Positions 1 to 9,670 of a DNA stretch of 64,000 nt are shown here, in pieces. This DNA is from Fuerstiella sp. (lineage in GTDB: Bacteria > Planctomycetota > Planctomycetia > Planctomycetales > Planctomycetaceae): contig JAQWOH010000005.1 in assembly GCA_029245955.1 (NCBI GenBank), positions 1 through 64,000 on the forward strand. Direction: 5' to 3'. Below the pieces are notes generated by a model. The model worked only from the letters and a program-made list of their open reading frames with translations. It made no database searches and was not told the DNA's origin. How positions within the stretch are numbered: the first letter of the stretch is position 1; every line of letters starts with the position of its first letter. A program made the position numbers and the translations under genes.

Positions 1-738
1 CATAGCCTGCTGAGTGAACGTGTCCATCCCCTCCATTTTCCCGCTGGCATCGCAGTCACGTCGAAACCTGTCAAACGACGTCAGCAGCTGGTGACGATGT
101 CCCAGTCGATCCGCAGTGATTCCCTGCAGCACCAGATCGTCTCGGCCTGGCCCTTTCGGCGAAAAAGACGAATGGCCAAGGCCCAGAAATCCAGGAGAGG
201 GCTCGTTGTAGGGACGGTGCCTGGTGGTGTAACACAAGCTGACAAACGGTGGCGTCCCGGGAGTCACCGGTCCCTCAAAATGACTCACGACTGAACCAAA
301 GTGTGGCCAGCCACCGGCCGCAGCATTCTGTTCGTGATAGCCGGTCATGCACTGATAAGAGTAATGAGCATCCTTCGCGCCGACCATCGATCGAATCGGA
401 ACAAACTTGTCCATATTCTTCGCGATGCCCGGCAGCAGTTCACAGATTTCGATGCTTGGCACACTGGTGCTGACAGGCTGAAATTCCCCCCGAATCTCAG
501 TGGGTGCTGCCGTTTTAATGTCATACATATCCTGATGCGGCGGGCCACCGCACAGGTAAATCATGATCACCGACTTATGACGCTTGCTCGTTGCGGCGGC
601 TGAAGAAGCTTCAGCTCTCAACAATTGGGGCAGACTCAGACCGGCAGCTCCCAGTCCACCAACACGCAAAGCATCCCGACGGGAAACACCGCTGCATAGT
701 TGTCGTTGAAACGCGGATGGTCCCTGCACAGAAAGCAT
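1..738 (-). CDS. DUF1501 family exported protein (partial, C-terminus beyond window)
   Basis: The reading frame stays open from the ATG at 738 to the window edge (246 codons), so only the N-terminal part is present. The N-terminus has a twin-arginine-like stretch (SRRDALRVGGLG) followed by a hydrophobic segment, then the DUF1501 signature around 'IMIYLCGGPPHQDMYD', and further on 'YSYQCMTGYHE'. DUF1501 proteins are sulfatase/phosphatase-fold relatives, abundant in Planctomycetota, usually Tat-exported and encoded next to PSCyt1/DUF1549 cytochrome proteins; their function is unknown. The partner gene is not on the upstream side here: the gene upstream on the same strand is purL, 187 bp away. 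A second DUF1501 gene lies at 41-42.5 kb. Family call is firm; role is not. Confidence 0.9.
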   Translation of the reverse strand, partial: MLSVQGPSAFQRQLCSGVSRRDALRVGGLGAAGLSLPQLLRAEASSAAATSKRHKSVIMIYLCGGPPHQDMYDIKTAAPTEIRGEFQPVSTSVPSIEICELLPGIAKNMDKFVPIRSMVGAKDAHYSYQCMTGYHEQNAAAGGWPHFGSVVSHFEGPVTPGTPPFVSLCYTTRHRPYNEPSPGFLGLGHSSFSPKGPGRDDLVLQGITADRLGHRHQLLTSFDRFRRDCDASGKMEGMDTFTQQAM

Positions 739-925
739 AGATACACTCAGCAAAGAGGGCGGGAGAAGTTTGGTGGGGAAGTCAGTTTATCGACTCAATA
801 TCGCAGCGTCGACACATATTCCGCCACTGGTACATCATCTGGTGACGTCCACCCTCCGATTCTGCGTGAGAGCAGACTGCCAATTCCACATGGTTTGACT
901 CGGACTAAGTCGAACCGAGCGCTGG

Positions 926-3898
926 TCAAAGATTCAACGGTGCCTGCCAGCTTTCCTTCAGGGCTGCGAGCGATTCGCTGACAATGGGCCTCTCGTTATT
1001 GCCAAGAATCTGCAGGGTATCGTCTGCAGTCGTTTCCCCAACGCAGCTATAAGGGATGTTTTCCATAACCGCCGCGAACTCAGCAGCGTTCGCCTCCTCA
1101 ACTTCGACCAGGAACCGAGTGTTGCTTTCGGAAAACAACACAGCAGTCGGATCAGCCACCTGCCCTCTGGAAAATGCGGATGCATCAGCGCCAGATTCAG
1201 TGGACGGTGCGGCAACGTCCGTCAGATTAATCTTCGCCCCTACGCCCCCCGCAAACGCCATCTCGGCCACAGCAACGGCAAGGCCACCTTCGCTGAGATC
1301 GTGACAGCTGCGGATAAGCCCCTGCTTGATGGCCTGGTGAATGGCGGAAAACACTTTCACCGCTTGGTCGGTGCAGACGTTGGGCGCGGTACCTCCGGTC
1401 AGCCCCTTGATCAGGTTGTAGTGGCTGCCGCCGAGTTCGTCTCGCGTGACACCGACAAGACAAAGTTTGTTTCCCGGAGCTTTCAGGTCCATCGTGACGG
1501 CTTGTTCAATATGATCGATCTGCCCCAACGCAGTAATCAGCAGCGTTGACGGAATAGCCACTGTCTGGCGTTCGCCATTGCTGTCTTCGTAACTGAACTC
1601 GTTGTTAAGACTGTCTTTGCCGCTGACAAATGGCGTTCCGTATGCAACAGCGATGTCCTGACAGGCAAGAGAGGCTCGAACCAGTGTGCCCAGTGTTTCC
1701 GGACGCTCCGTGTTGCCCCAGCAGAAATTGTCGAGAATCGCAATCTTTGACGGATCGGCTCCCACAGCCACGCAGTTGCGAAGCGCTTCGTCGATGGCAG
1801 AAGCGGCCATCCAGTAAGGGTCGATGTCACCGTAGTGCGGATTCATACCGCAGCTGATCACCAGACCTCGATTGGAAGTCAGGTCCGGCCGCACGACAGC
1901 GGCATCCGATGGGCCATCGTTCTTGACGCCAACCAGCGGTTTGACGACGCTGCCGCCCTGCACTTCATGATCGTATTGTCGAATGATCCACTCTTTACTG
2001 GCGACATTAAGTGAACCGAGGATCTTCTTAAGGTCTTCAGTGAAGTCTGTTGATTCGGACACGGCACTGGCAGAGCCAGTGGCACAGGAATCGGCGATCT
2101 CAAACGTCGCTTCCCGAATCACCGGTGGGCGTCCATCGTGCAAAAACTCCATGGTCACCTGGCCGACCAGATTATCTTCATATTTCAGCACCAGTTCTTT
2201 CGTGTCAGTGAACTTGCCAATAACACTGCTCTCGACTCCTTCCGAAAGACACAGCTGTTCGAATTCCGCGATATTTTCTTCCGGAACCGCCAGTACCATT
2301 CGCTCCTGAGCTTCGCTGATCCAGATTTCCGTGTATGACAGGCCGGAGTACTTCAGTGGAGCCTTCTCCAACCACACTTCAGCACCGGTTTCCTCACCCA
2401 TTTCGCCAACAGCACTGCTGAATCCACCCGCACCACAGTCTGTGATGGCGGTGTACAGGTCACGGTCACGAGCTTCAAGAAGAACATCGAGCACCATTTT
2501 TTCCGTGACGGGATTGCCGATCTGCACGGACCCACCGCTGATGCTTTCGCTTTCCTCGGTAAGTTCGGCCGACGAAAATGTTGCCCCGTGAATTCCGTCT
2601 CGACCAGTGCGTCCGCCGACCGCAACAATCAGATCGCCGGGTGACACACAGCCTTCGCTTTTGTCGCGAGGAATCATGGCGATGTTGCCACAGTACACCA
2701 ACGGATTACCTAAATAGCGATCGTCGAAATAAACCGCGCCGTTGACGGTAGGAATACCCATGCGGTTGCCGTAGTCCCGCACGCCGGACACAACGCCTTC
2801 CATCACGGCCCTGGGGTGTAAAACACCGGGCGGCAGTTCGTCCGCTGAAAAGTCGGGGCGAGCGAAGCAGAAGACGTCGGTATTACAGACCGGGCGAGCT
2901 CCCAAACCAGTGCCCATCGGATCGCGAATGACGCCGCCGAGGCCCGTGTTGGCCCCACCATAAGGTTCAATAGCGGATGGGTGATTGTGAGTTTCCACCT
3001 TGATGCACACGTCCTGATTTTCGTCGAACGTCACAATGCCGGCGTTATCCTTGAAGACACTGACGCACCAGTCATCGTCACCGAGGTTCTCGCGAATGCT
3101 GACGGTTGCGTTGAAGATCGTTTCCTTCAGCATGTTGTCGAACTGAATTTCGCGAACCGTTTCACCACCTTTTGTTTCGACGTAGTGAATGCGACCGGCG
3201 AGTGTCTTATGAGAACAGTGTTCGCTCCACGTTTGAGCAATGGTTTCCAGCTCGATGTCGGTCGGATCTCGATTCAGCGACTTGAAGTAGTCACGAATCG
3301 TCTGCATTTCGGCAAGCTGCAGATACAGCTGCCCTTCAGCACTAAGCTTCATCAGAACATCGTCTTCGTCCATGTCACGAATAGCGACGGAGCCAATTTC
3401 AAACTTGTAGTCCGTGCCAACGTGCAGATCTGTCAGTTGCAGCGGACCGCTGACGACATATTCGATCGCATCGTTCGAAATAACTTTGGACAAAACCCGG
3501 GCACGCTCGGCAGCTGAAAGTTCTCCCGTCAGCCAATACTTGCGACACGTCGCTACTGCCGTCACATCGAGATCCTGCTGAGCCAGCGCTTTCGCTGCAT
3601 TGTCGGCGACGCTGTCAGTGACGCCAGGATGCAGCAGCACGTTCACGCAACCACCATCGGTTGACGATGTTTCGGGCAGGCCGTTTACTCGAAACTGCTC
3701 GACGACTCCGTCGCACAGCAGTACTTCCGCGGCTTTGCCGGCATCGGCTTCTGTCAGTTCCCCCTGAATCAGAAATGACCGGGCAGACCGCACGTCAGCC
3801 AGGGAGTCGATTCCCAGGCTTTTGGCATCGGCAAGAATGCGCAGGCCTTCGTGGTCACGAGCATCCTGAGTCGGCAGAATTTCAACTTCCCAAAGCAT
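926..3898 (-). CDS. purL: Phosphoribosylformylglycinamidine synthase, PurS-PurS-PurL fusion
   Basis: This 990-residue protein is the synthetase for step 4 of purine synthesis (FGAR + glutamine + ATP to FGAM). Residues 1 to about 75 and about 88 to 155 each look like a PurS module (first 'WEVEILP...[10 protein letters not shown]...VRSARSF', second '[11 protein letters not shown]...[11 protein letters not shown]'). From about 160 on it is PurL, with the conserved 'TWSEHCSHK' and '[16 protein letters not shown]' motifs, '[10 protein letters not shown]' and 'CHDLSEGGL'. It ends without the glutaminase domain of the large (about 1,300-residue) PurL, so it should need a separate PurQ, which is not in this window. 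Small-type PurL is about 740 residues with PurS as a separate polypeptide of about 80; here PurS-like units are doubled and fused. The start is the ATG at 3898. Confidence 0.96.
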   Translation of the reverse strand: MLWEVEILPTQDARDHEGLRILADAKSLGIDSLADVRSARSFLIQGELTEADAGKAAEVLLCDGVVEQFRVNGLPETSSTDGGCVNVLLHPGVTDSVADNAAKALAQQDLDVTAVATCRKYWLTGELSAAERARVLSKVISNDAIEYVVSGPLQLTDLHVGTDYKFEIGSVAIRDMDEDDVLMKLSAEGQLYLQLAEMQTIRDYFKSLNRDPTDIELETIAQTWSEHCSHKTLAGRIHYVETKGGETVREIQFDNMLKETIFNATVSIRENLGDDDWCVSVFKDNAGIVTFDENQDVCIKVETHNHPSAIEPYGGANTGLGGVIRDPMGTGLGARPVCNTDVFCFARPDFSADELPPGVLHPRAVMEGVVSGVRDYGNRMGIPTVNGAVYFDDRYLGNPLVYCGNIAMIPRDKSEGCVSPGDLIVAVGGRTGRDGIHGATFSSAELTEESESISGGSVQIGNPVTEKMVLDVLLEARDRDLYTAITDCGAGGFSSAVGEMGEETGAEVWLEKAPLKYSGLSYTEIWISEAQERMVLAVPEENIAEFEQLCLSEGVESSVIGKFTDTKELVLKYEDNLVGQVTMEFLHDGRPPVIREATFEIADSCATGSASAVSESTDFTEDLKKILGSLNVASKEWIIRQYDHEVQGGSVVKPLVGVKNDGPSDAAVVRPDLTSNRGLVISCGMNPHYGDIDPYWMAASAIDEALRNCVAVGADPSKIAILDNFCWGNTERPETLGTLVRASLACQDIAVAYGTPFVSGKDSLNNEFSYEDSNGERQTVAIPSTLLITALGQIDHIEQAVTMDLKAPGNKLCLVGVTRDELGGSHYNLIKGLTGGTAPNVCTDQAVKVFSAIHQAIKQGLIRSCHDLSEGGLAVAVAEMAFAGGVGAKINLTDVAAPSTESGADASAFSRGQVADPTAVLFSESNTRFLVEVEEANAAEFAAVMENIPYSCVGETTADDTLQILGNNERPIVSESLAALKESWQAPLNL

Positions 3899-4197
3899 TT
3901 CAATGGTCCGTCAGTTTGATATCCGTACACCGGAACAACACGGCAGAGCCCCGGCCTTAAAAAAGTACACGCATTGCTGGCAGAATCGCGTATTGCGGCA
4001 TCCTGGCTGCGTCGACAGAAGTATTTCAGCCACCAATCACAAGTACAAGCGGCCGCGAAGAGGACGTTCAGAAGATTGCAAAACCGAGATCCGGAACACA
4101 CGTAATTCTCAGACTTCGCCAATTGCAACCACTTTGGTTGATCGCCACGATATACCCCATAAGCCAAGACATTGCACTCAACCGGAGAAAACCTGAG

Positions 4198-4276
4198 ATG
4201 TTCGTTCGTCTATTCTGCATTTATTCTGCCGTGGCCCTGTCCCTGACGTCATCCTCATCTGCTCAGGAATGGAAAA
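4198..4276 (+). other. Out-of-frame signal-peptide segment of the DUF1080 gene
   Basis: An ATG at 4198, preceded by a Shine-Dalgarno-like GGAGA about 10 bases upstream, opens a typical signal peptide (MFVRLFCIYSAVALSL, then a Ser run and an A-Q cleavage-like site, then EWK). This frame is not the frame of the DUF1080 domain that follows from 4277. Removing one base from the A4 run at 4273-4276 would join the two as ...SAQEWK-VEWQQPP. I read this as the true 5' end of the gene, separated by a one-base (net +1) frameshift. Confidence 0.6.
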
Positions 4277-5035
4277 GTGGAGTGGCAGCAACCTCCCATC
4301 GTCACCCCCGGGGCAACCAACGACCAGCCACCGTCAGACGCCATCGTGCTGTTTGGTGGTCGGGACCTGGCAGCATTTGAAAACGGTGATCAATGGCTGA
4401 TTCAGGATGGCGTCGCGATTCCTCGGCAGACAGCAATCACTTCAAAGCAGCAGTTCGGCGATATTCAGCTGCATCTGGAGTGGTCGGCTCCCACCGAAAT
4501 CACAGGCGAAGGACAGGGACGCGGTAACAGCGGCATCTATCTGATGGACAGGTACGAAGTGCAGATACTGGACTCGTACCAGAACGAAACATATTTCGAC
4601 GGACAGGCCGGATCTGTGTATAAACAGACTCCACCGATGGCCAACGCCATGCGAAGGCTTGGTGAATGGAACACGTACGACATCTTTTTCACTGCTCCCG
4701 TCTTCAAAGTGAATGGCGATGTCGAAAAGCCAGGATATGTCACCTTGATTCACAACGGCATTCTGGCGCTGAATCATTTCGAGTTACTGGGGCCCAGCAG
4801 CTACGTAGCTGCACCGCACTACGAGCCTCATGCCGAAACAGGACCAATCTCGCTGCAGTTTCACGGGGACCCGGTCAAGTTTCGTAACATCTGGCTGCGT
4901 GAATTGAAGCCGGCTGTGGGCAAACGAACGTCGGCCGGCTTCAACATCGTGAAAGAGTCAGCACCGGAAGCAGAAGACAAGCCTGCTGCAGAATCCGAAG
5001 ACGACAGCGACGACTCGGAGGAAGACGATAGTTGA
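4277..5035 (+). CDS. DUF1080 (3-keto-disaccharide hydrolase-like) protein, 5' frameshifted
   Basis: The frame from the GTG at 4277 gives 252 residues with the DUF1080 fold (concanavalin-like, related to GH16-type sandwiches): 'PPSDAIVLFGGRDLAAF' at the start, 'GNSGIYLMDRYEVQILDSY' in the middle, and 'FRNIWLRELKP' near the end. Family members are usually exported and thought to act on carbohydrates; some are annotated as 3-keto-disaccharide hydrolases. A very acidic tail (Glu/Asp/Ser-rich) ends the protein. The GTG start leaves no signal peptide, but one is encoded just upstream in another frame (4198-4276), so the gene is probably interrupted by a frameshift or by a sequencing error. A terminator-like hairpin follows at 5075. 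Confidence 0.85.
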   Translation: MEWQQPPIVTPGATNDQPPSDAIVLFGGRDLAAFENGDQWLIQDGVAIPRQTAITSKQQFGDIQLHLEWSAPTEITGEGQGRGNSGIYLMDRYEVQILDSYQNETYFDGQAGSVYKQTPPMANAMRRLGEWNTYDIFFTAPVFKVNGDVEKPGYVTLIHNGILALNHFELLGPSSYVAAPHYEPHAETGPISLQFHGDPVKFRNIWLRELKPAVGKRTSAGFNIVKESAPEAEDKPAAESEDDSDDSEEDDS

Positions 5036-5074
5036 TTCGTAAAGTCCGCCCGGTTCAGACTCACCGCAGTTCCG

Positions 5075-5111
5075 CAGCCGTATCCGAAGCCTAATCGGAT
5101 GCGGCTGTTTT
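5075..5111 (+). terminator. Intrinsic terminator after the DUF1080 gene
   Basis: A 13-bp stem (arms 5075-5087 and 5095-5107, one G-T pair) with a 7-base loop is followed by TTTT at 5108-5111. It sits 40 bp after the stop of the + strand gene and separates it from the convergent gene ending at 5153. Confidence 0.75.
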
Positions 5112-5152
5112 CATTAAGCCACATGTTTCAGACGCTGACATAGGCACAGTGC

Positions 5153-6268
5153 TTACAGCTCGCCCGCCAACTGAAGTGCCAGCAGTGGATATGCCGTTCC
5201 ACTGTACGTAATAAAATGCCATTTTTCGGTGTTCAGCGAACGCGTCCACCAGCGGCCGGAAACGCGCTGATTCTGCTTCAGCCAGGTGAGCCCACGAAGC
5301 ACAGAATCAGATTCGCAATGCATGCCGCTCTGCTGCAAAACGACAAGAACCAGACCGGTCATATGGCCGTCGCTTTGCGGCGAGTCAAAATCGGATTCAG
5401 CACGAACCTTCTCTGCGCGATTGCCACGTCCCCATTGCTCAGGAGCCGCAAAGTTGCGAAGACTCCAGCCCCCGTCGGGCTGCTGCTGCTCAAGAATCAT
5501 GGAAACAATGTTCTGCTGTTCATCAGCACCAAGGATTCCGTCGAAGCGGGTTGACGCCCAGAGTTTCAGAACCTTCGCGTATTCATGCGGTGGCTCTGTA
5601 TCACGAAGATACGTTCTTAAACGTTCAACTCGCCCCAGCAGCTCGGGATCCTCAATCGAAGGCAGCCACTGCGGAACGGCCCCGACCGCCATTGCAGCCA
5701 TCGTGGCCTCCTGGTAGGCGCTCGATTCAAACGGAGGCCAGCAGTCAAGAGACGTCCAGGTACCGTTGTCGTCCTGCAGCTGGAACATCAGCTTCAGAGC
5801 AGCGTCCGTTTCCGCAGCCCCCTGATGAAACACATGCGCGTCCCACTCCGCCAGTCCGGCCGCCGCGTAAATGACCTGAGCCGGCCGAGTTCCGCTCCTA
5901 AGCCGTTTGTGATCTGTCGCCTGCAGTTTTGCCAGTTCATCGAGAAAGAACTGACGCACTTCCTCTGACGGCAGCCCCAGAGAACTGGTCAGACGCGGCC
6001 GAATGAGCAGATATGTGCCATTAGTGTGACAGGTGATGCATTTCTTCTGTCTTGACCACCCGACCGCCCCGTCCTCCAGGTGATCTGCTGCCCGGTCAAT
6101 AGAAAACTCACGTCGCTGTTCGTCCGCAAATGCAGCGGGGACTGTGATGTCGTCGACTTCGTACTGACTCTGTCGTTCAACCGTCGAAGATTTCGTCTGT
6201 ACATCTTCGTCAGCACTGCAAACGGCAACCGCCGGCAGCAAGTAAAACACGGACAGCATTCGAGACAT
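5153..6268 (-). CDS. Exported squalene-cyclase/prenyltransferase-repeat protein with a CxxCH heme motif
   Basis: The 371-residue product has a signal peptide (about residues 1-19, MSRMLSVFYLLPAVAVCSA). A CITCH motif at residues 77-81 would bind covalent heme c once exported. The rest resembles the alpha/alpha-toroid of squalene cyclases and prenyltransferases: repeated QxxDGxW/GxW units such as 'QQPDGGWSLRN' and 'QRVSGRWW'. Such proteins occur in Planctomycetota; they lack evidence of cyclase activity, and I see no DxDD catalytic motif. I infer a periplasmic heme/toroid protein of unknown role. It is convergent with the DUF1080 gene and lies 131 bp downstream of the beta-propeller gene on the same strand, possibly in one transcript. 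Confidence 0.75.
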   Translation of the reverse strand: MSRMLSVFYLLPAVAVCSADEDVQTKSSTVERQSQYEVDDITVPAAFADEQRREFSIDRAADHLEDGAVGWSRQKKCITCHTNGTYLLIRPRLTSSLGLPSEEVRQFFLDELAKLQATDHKRLRSGTRPAQVIYAAAGLAEWDAHVFHQGAAETDAALKLMFQLQDDNGTWTSLDCWPPFESSAYQEATMAAMAVGAVPQWLPSIEDPELLGRVERLRTYLRDTEPPHEYAKVLKLWASTRFDGILGADEQQNIVSMILEQQQPDGGWSLRNFAAPEQWGRGNRAEKVRAESDFDSPQSDGHMTGLVLVVLQQSGMHCESDSVLRGLTWLKQNQRVSGRWWTRSLNTEKWHFITYSGTAYPLLALQLAGEL

Positions 6269-6399
6269 CGTCGATACCTTTCGCCAGGTAATTTGTTTTC
6301 ACTTCAGATCGGTAGTCGCTGAATCACATCCGACGACTTTCTTTGACGCCCACTGCCCCGGTCGTCCTGTCGGCAGGGACAGATGCACGAGCCCGAGTC

Positions 6400-7791
6400 C
6401 TATTCATCAACAAACTGAAATGCAAACACATCTGCATTCTTCAGTGTCAGCAGAAGTCGAATCTTCTTCCCAGCCAGCTTGCCAGACGCTTGTCCTGACA
6501 GCCAGTGAATTCGATGATCGGTGTCGTCACCGGTCAGTGGGGCACATTTGAAACCGGGAACAGGTACTCCACCCGCATCGCATAACTGCACGCCGATTGC
6601 TCCTCCTGCAGCACAACGATAATTGAGCGACAGAACATTGCCATCGAATACAAGAGGCCGGGTCAGGACATCGCCGGTTCCGTGCAGAGCGACAAACCCG
6701 TCCTTACGGTACGTAAAACGCCGCACTCGACTGTCGGGACCGGTATAATAAGCTTCCGTAGCATAGACAGACAGTTCGTTCGGGTGGCCTGGCAATTCAA
6801 CCAGGCCGTTGGTCATGTAGTTGCTGCGGTTACCGTCTCGGTCTTCTGGCGCCGTCTGCGGAATGACGGCGTCACTGAAGCGATGAAAGGTGACTCCGTC
6901 CCGACTTGACATGAACACAGGTTCCACCTGCTGCGTCTTTGGCATATATCGAGTTGGAAATCCAATCCGAATGTGCGGCGCTGGGGGATAGGGACGGATG
7001 GCATTGGTATACAGATGCTGATTCGGAGCGTCCGGGTACGTCAGCGGGACAGGCTCTGACCATGTCACAAAGTCATCAGAGGTACACATTAAAATTGAAC
7101 GAACCTTGTTGGTGAAGGTGCGGTGGTAATCCACATACTGTTTCGTTACCGGGTCCCAGAAGGCGAGATTCTGTGAATCGAAGTAGCCCTGCGTGATGAC
7201 CGGTTCGTCCTTCATCAGCGACCAGTGAATGCCGTCGGGGGACTGAAATACGTACAACCCCTTTTGTCCCAGCGGTCGACCTCTCGAGATGGCCTTGTAC
7301 CGCGCGGCCGCCGAGCAGTCGGGATTCGCGTCGCGAAAGGCAACAAAGCAGTGGGTCCCGATCCCCTTCCACACGATATTGTTTTCCTTTGACCCTTCCC
7401 ATTCATGCAGTCCAAGCTTCGGCTTCGTCCAGTGAATCCCATCCTTGCTTTCGGCGTAACACGTAACCTCAGGATGGGCCGACTTCATGTCAATGGCATG
7501 AGACCCGCGGTAGTACATGCGATAAATGTCGCCATCCTGAAAGATGGAGTAATACGCACACGTATTACCTTCCCATGGTTCGCCAGTGACAAGGACGACC
7601 TGCTGAGGCTCAGGCTGCTGAACCTGAAGCTGCACACCATCCGACATGGAATCAATCAGATGCCGATCGACAAACAGTTCGCGGCGGGAACCAACTTCAA
7701 TTGCGTCGACCGCCACAGCTGTGCTGTCACACGCAAACAGACACAGCGCAGGAATCGTTCCAATCAGACGACGGTACGTTGGGGCATTCAT
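6400..7791 (-). CDS. Exported GH43/GH32-like five-bladed beta-propeller protein
   Basis: I chose the ATG at 7791 (MNAPTYRRLIG...) because it opens directly on a signal peptide; a longer frame from 7842 adds 17 unconvincing residues. The 463-residue product has the propeller glycosidase pattern of short repeated units such as 'YYRMYYRG'-type strands, 'CYAESKDGIHWTKPKLG', 'VFQSPDGIHWSLM' and 'FDSQNLAFWDP'. The 'GSRRELFVD' motif near the N-terminus and the overall order are shared with the protein at 16470-17930, so the two are paralogues. GH43/GH32-type folds cleave arabinose, xylose or fructose linkages, but no substrate can be assigned; the C-terminal part (about 100 residues) looks like an added beta-sandwich. 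Confidence 0.8.
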   Translation of the reverse strand: MNAPTYRRLIGTIPALCLFACDSTAVAVDAIEVGSRRELFVDRHLIDSMSDGVQLQVQQPEPQQVVLVTGEPWEGNTCAYYSIFQDGDIYRMYYRGSHAIDMKSAHPEVTCYAESKDGIHWTKPKLGLHEWEGSKENNIVWKGIGTHCFVAFRDANPDCSAAARYKAISRGRPLGQKGLYVFQSPDGIHWSLMKDEPVITQGYFDSQNLAFWDPVTKQYVDYHRTFTNKVRSILMCTSDDFVTWSEPVPLTYPDAPNQHLYTNAIRPYPPAPHIRIGFPTRYMPKTQQVEPVFMSSRDGVTFHRFSDAVIPQTAPEDRDGNRSNYMTNGLVELPGHPNELSVYATEAYYTGPDSRVRRFTYRKDGFVALHGTGDVLTRPLVFDGNVLSLNYRCAAGGAIGVQLCDAGGVPVPGFKCAPLTGDDTDHRIHWLSGQASGKLAGKKIRLLLTLKNADVFAFQFVDE

Positions 7792-8037
7792 CGGGCAGGC
7801 TTCATGTGCAGGTGAGGATGACGAGCATAAGGCAAACAGCATCGCAAATTCGCCCCCAAACTAAAAGCATGCGTCGCAAAGAGACGCAGAGTTTCCCATT
7901 TTGAAAGCCCGGGGCGGGAGATGTCCAGCCGCACAGTTTAAACTTTTCAGCGCATTCGTGGGGTAGCGACGGCGTCTGACTTTGTGCGAGAATGCGAGTG
8001 ACTCGACAACCTCACTTCCTCACGGACTCTTCAGACG

Positions 8038-8607
8038 TTGGACAACCTTCCCGACAATCAACTGATTCAGCTTTCAGTTGAAGGCAGATCGGAGGCATTT
8101 AACACCCTGGTGATCCGTTATCAGGACCGGCTTGTTCACAGCCTGACACAGGCACTGGGGTCCCGCGACGACGCACTGGAGATCGCTCAACAGGCCTTCG
8201 TATCGGCGTGGCGCCGTCTGGACTCTTTTCGTCAGGATGCCGCATTCTATTCATGGCTGTACCGTATCGCGATGAACGCAGCCATCAGTCGGAAACGGCA
8301 GCAGCGTCTGCCGACCACATCGCTGGACAGCTACGTCGCTGCGTCCGGCCACACTCCGGTCGATGTGAACAGCGATACGAATCCTGAACGCCGGCTCGTA
8401 AGTGAGGAACGCGTGCAGTTGGTGCAAACCGCTTTGATGAAGCTGCCGGAAGAGTTCCGTCAGCCTCTGGTGCTGAAAGAAATCGATGGATTTTCCTACG
8501 ACGACATTGCAAAAATCCTGGACATACCGATCGGTACAGTTCGCAGTCGCATCTTTCGAGCACGGCGGGAACTGACGGAACAGCTGAAGCGAATATTACC
8601 GAAGTAA
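8038..8607 (+). CDS. RNA polymerase sigma factor, ECF (sigma-E-like) family
   Basis: The 189-residue protein has both ECF regions: sigma region 2 at about residues 10-85 ('VIRYQDRLVHSL', 'DALEIAQQAFVSAWRRLDSF', 'FYSWLYRIAMNAAIS') and region 4 at about 125-185 ('LPEEFRQPLVLKEIDGFSYDDIAKIL' then 'GTVRSRIFRARREL'). It directs core polymerase to a specific promoter set. The start is a TTG at 8038, since the only in-frame codons upstream run into a TGA at 7999 without an ATG or GTG. No anti-sigma gene is adjacent, which is unusual for sigma-E-like factors. It ends 10 bp from the convergent SppA gene. Confidence 0.93.
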   Translation: MDNLPDNQLIQLSVEGRSEAFNTLVIRYQDRLVHSLTQALGSRDDALEIAQQAFVSAWRRLDSFRQDAAFYSWLYRIAMNAAISRKRQQRLPTTSLDSYVAASGHTPVDVNSDTNPERRLVSEERVQLVQTALMKLPEEFRQPLVLKEIDGFSYDDIAKILDIPIGTVRSRIFRARRELTEQLKRILPK

Positions 8608-8617
8608 CCCTGCCCGA

Positions 8618-9670
8618 TCACTTTCCGTATCCGGGCACCCACGGATTCCATGAACAGTAATACATCGCCTTGGGGACTGTTGCACTCAGCAACTCTTCCG
8701 AAAAACCGGGCTTCGCCTGAACGGATCCGCTGAGAATAACGTCAAGCAAAGTTGGTGTCGACGAGTATTCGATAACCTCGTATTCCGACAGCCCCAGTGA
8801 CTGAGCAAGTGCGGCCAGCGCCTCTTCCTCATAACCGACTTCATCGACCAGACCATTTTCAATGGCCTGATTCGTAGTGTAGATCTGCCCGGTCGCAAGG
8901 TCACGTACGTGTTCATCATCCAGGGCTGGACGGTTCTGCTCAATTACGCCAATGAAACGATCAAATGAGTCCTTCAGGATGGCGGCCCAGACCTCACGTT
9001 CCTCATCAGAAAGATCGCGAAACGGATTCAGCGATGACTTCAACGGTCCGGTCACCAGCGGTTCCACGGTCACTCCGACCTTTGATGCAAGTTCAGCAGC
9101 GTTGTAACGGGGAATGATAACACCGATCGATCCCGTCCAGGTCGTCGGCTCCGCAAAGATGCGGCCCTCGGTGCCAATCCCCATCGCCAGGTAATAGCCT
9201 CCCGATGCCGCCAGTCGTTTCATGGCAACGTAAATGGGTTTTTTCTTCGCCAATTTCTGTAGTTCGTGGTACAGCTGATGACTGTCGGCCACCAGACCGC
9301 CAGGACTGTCAATAGCCAGCAACACACCCTTGACAGCATCGTCCTGCTGAGCCTGTTCAATCTGCGTCAGCCATCGCGCCGTGAACGGAGGCATGATGGT
9401 GCCGGAGAAACTGATCACCGCCAGTTTTGCGGAAGCCGACTTATCACCGGAATGATGCGATTGCTGAACGCTCTGTGTCGTCGCAGTCGCATCAACCACA
9501 GTACTCAGCAACAGCATCATGTTCATGAAAACAGACGCCAACAGCATGGCCACCAGAATTCGGCGACCGACAGCCCGCACAGCAGATTCCCCCGCCTCCA
9601 CCCGGATAACCACAGAATTCGCTGCAACGGACTTAGTTTCTCCAACGGACATCGATTCTTCGGTACTCAT
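8618..9670 (-). CDS. sppA: Membrane-anchored signal peptide peptidase, SppA-type (S49 family)
   Basis: From the ATG at 9670 (AGGA-like site upstream) the product is 350 residues. A transmembrane segment spans about residues 36-59, followed by the S49 protease domain. The expected Ser/Lys dyad is visible: Ser156 in 'RLAASGGYYLAMG' and Lys211 in 'VTGPLKSSLNPF', and 'AIDSPGG' marks the crotonase-like fold. SppA degrades cleaved signal peptides and other membrane-bound fragments. It is the short, single-domain type (about 350 residues) rather than the 600-residue tandem form. A longer frame from 9742 is possible but adds a basic segment with no clear purpose. Confidence 0.92.
   Translation of the reverse strand: MSTEESMSVGETKSVAANSVVIRVEAGESAVRAVGRRILVAMLLASVFMNMMLLLSTVVDATATTQSVQQSHHSGDKSASAKLAVISFSGTIMPPFTARWLTQIEQAQQDDAVKGVLLAIDSPGGLVADSHQLYHELQKLAKKKPIYVAMKRLAASGGYYLAMGIGTEGRIFAEPTTWTGSIGVIIPRYNAAELASKVGVTVEPLVTGPLKSSLNPFRDLSDEEREVWAAILKDSFDRFIGVIEQNRPALDDEHVRDLATGQIYTTNQAIENGLVDEVGYEEEALAALAQSLGLSEYEVIEYSSTPTLLDVILSGSVQAKPGFSEELLSATVPKAMYYCSWNPWVPGYGK

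Noticed and set aside
2981-3517. 178-codon open frame on the + strand
   Set aside because: Antisense to purL; arises from the codon pattern of the real gene.
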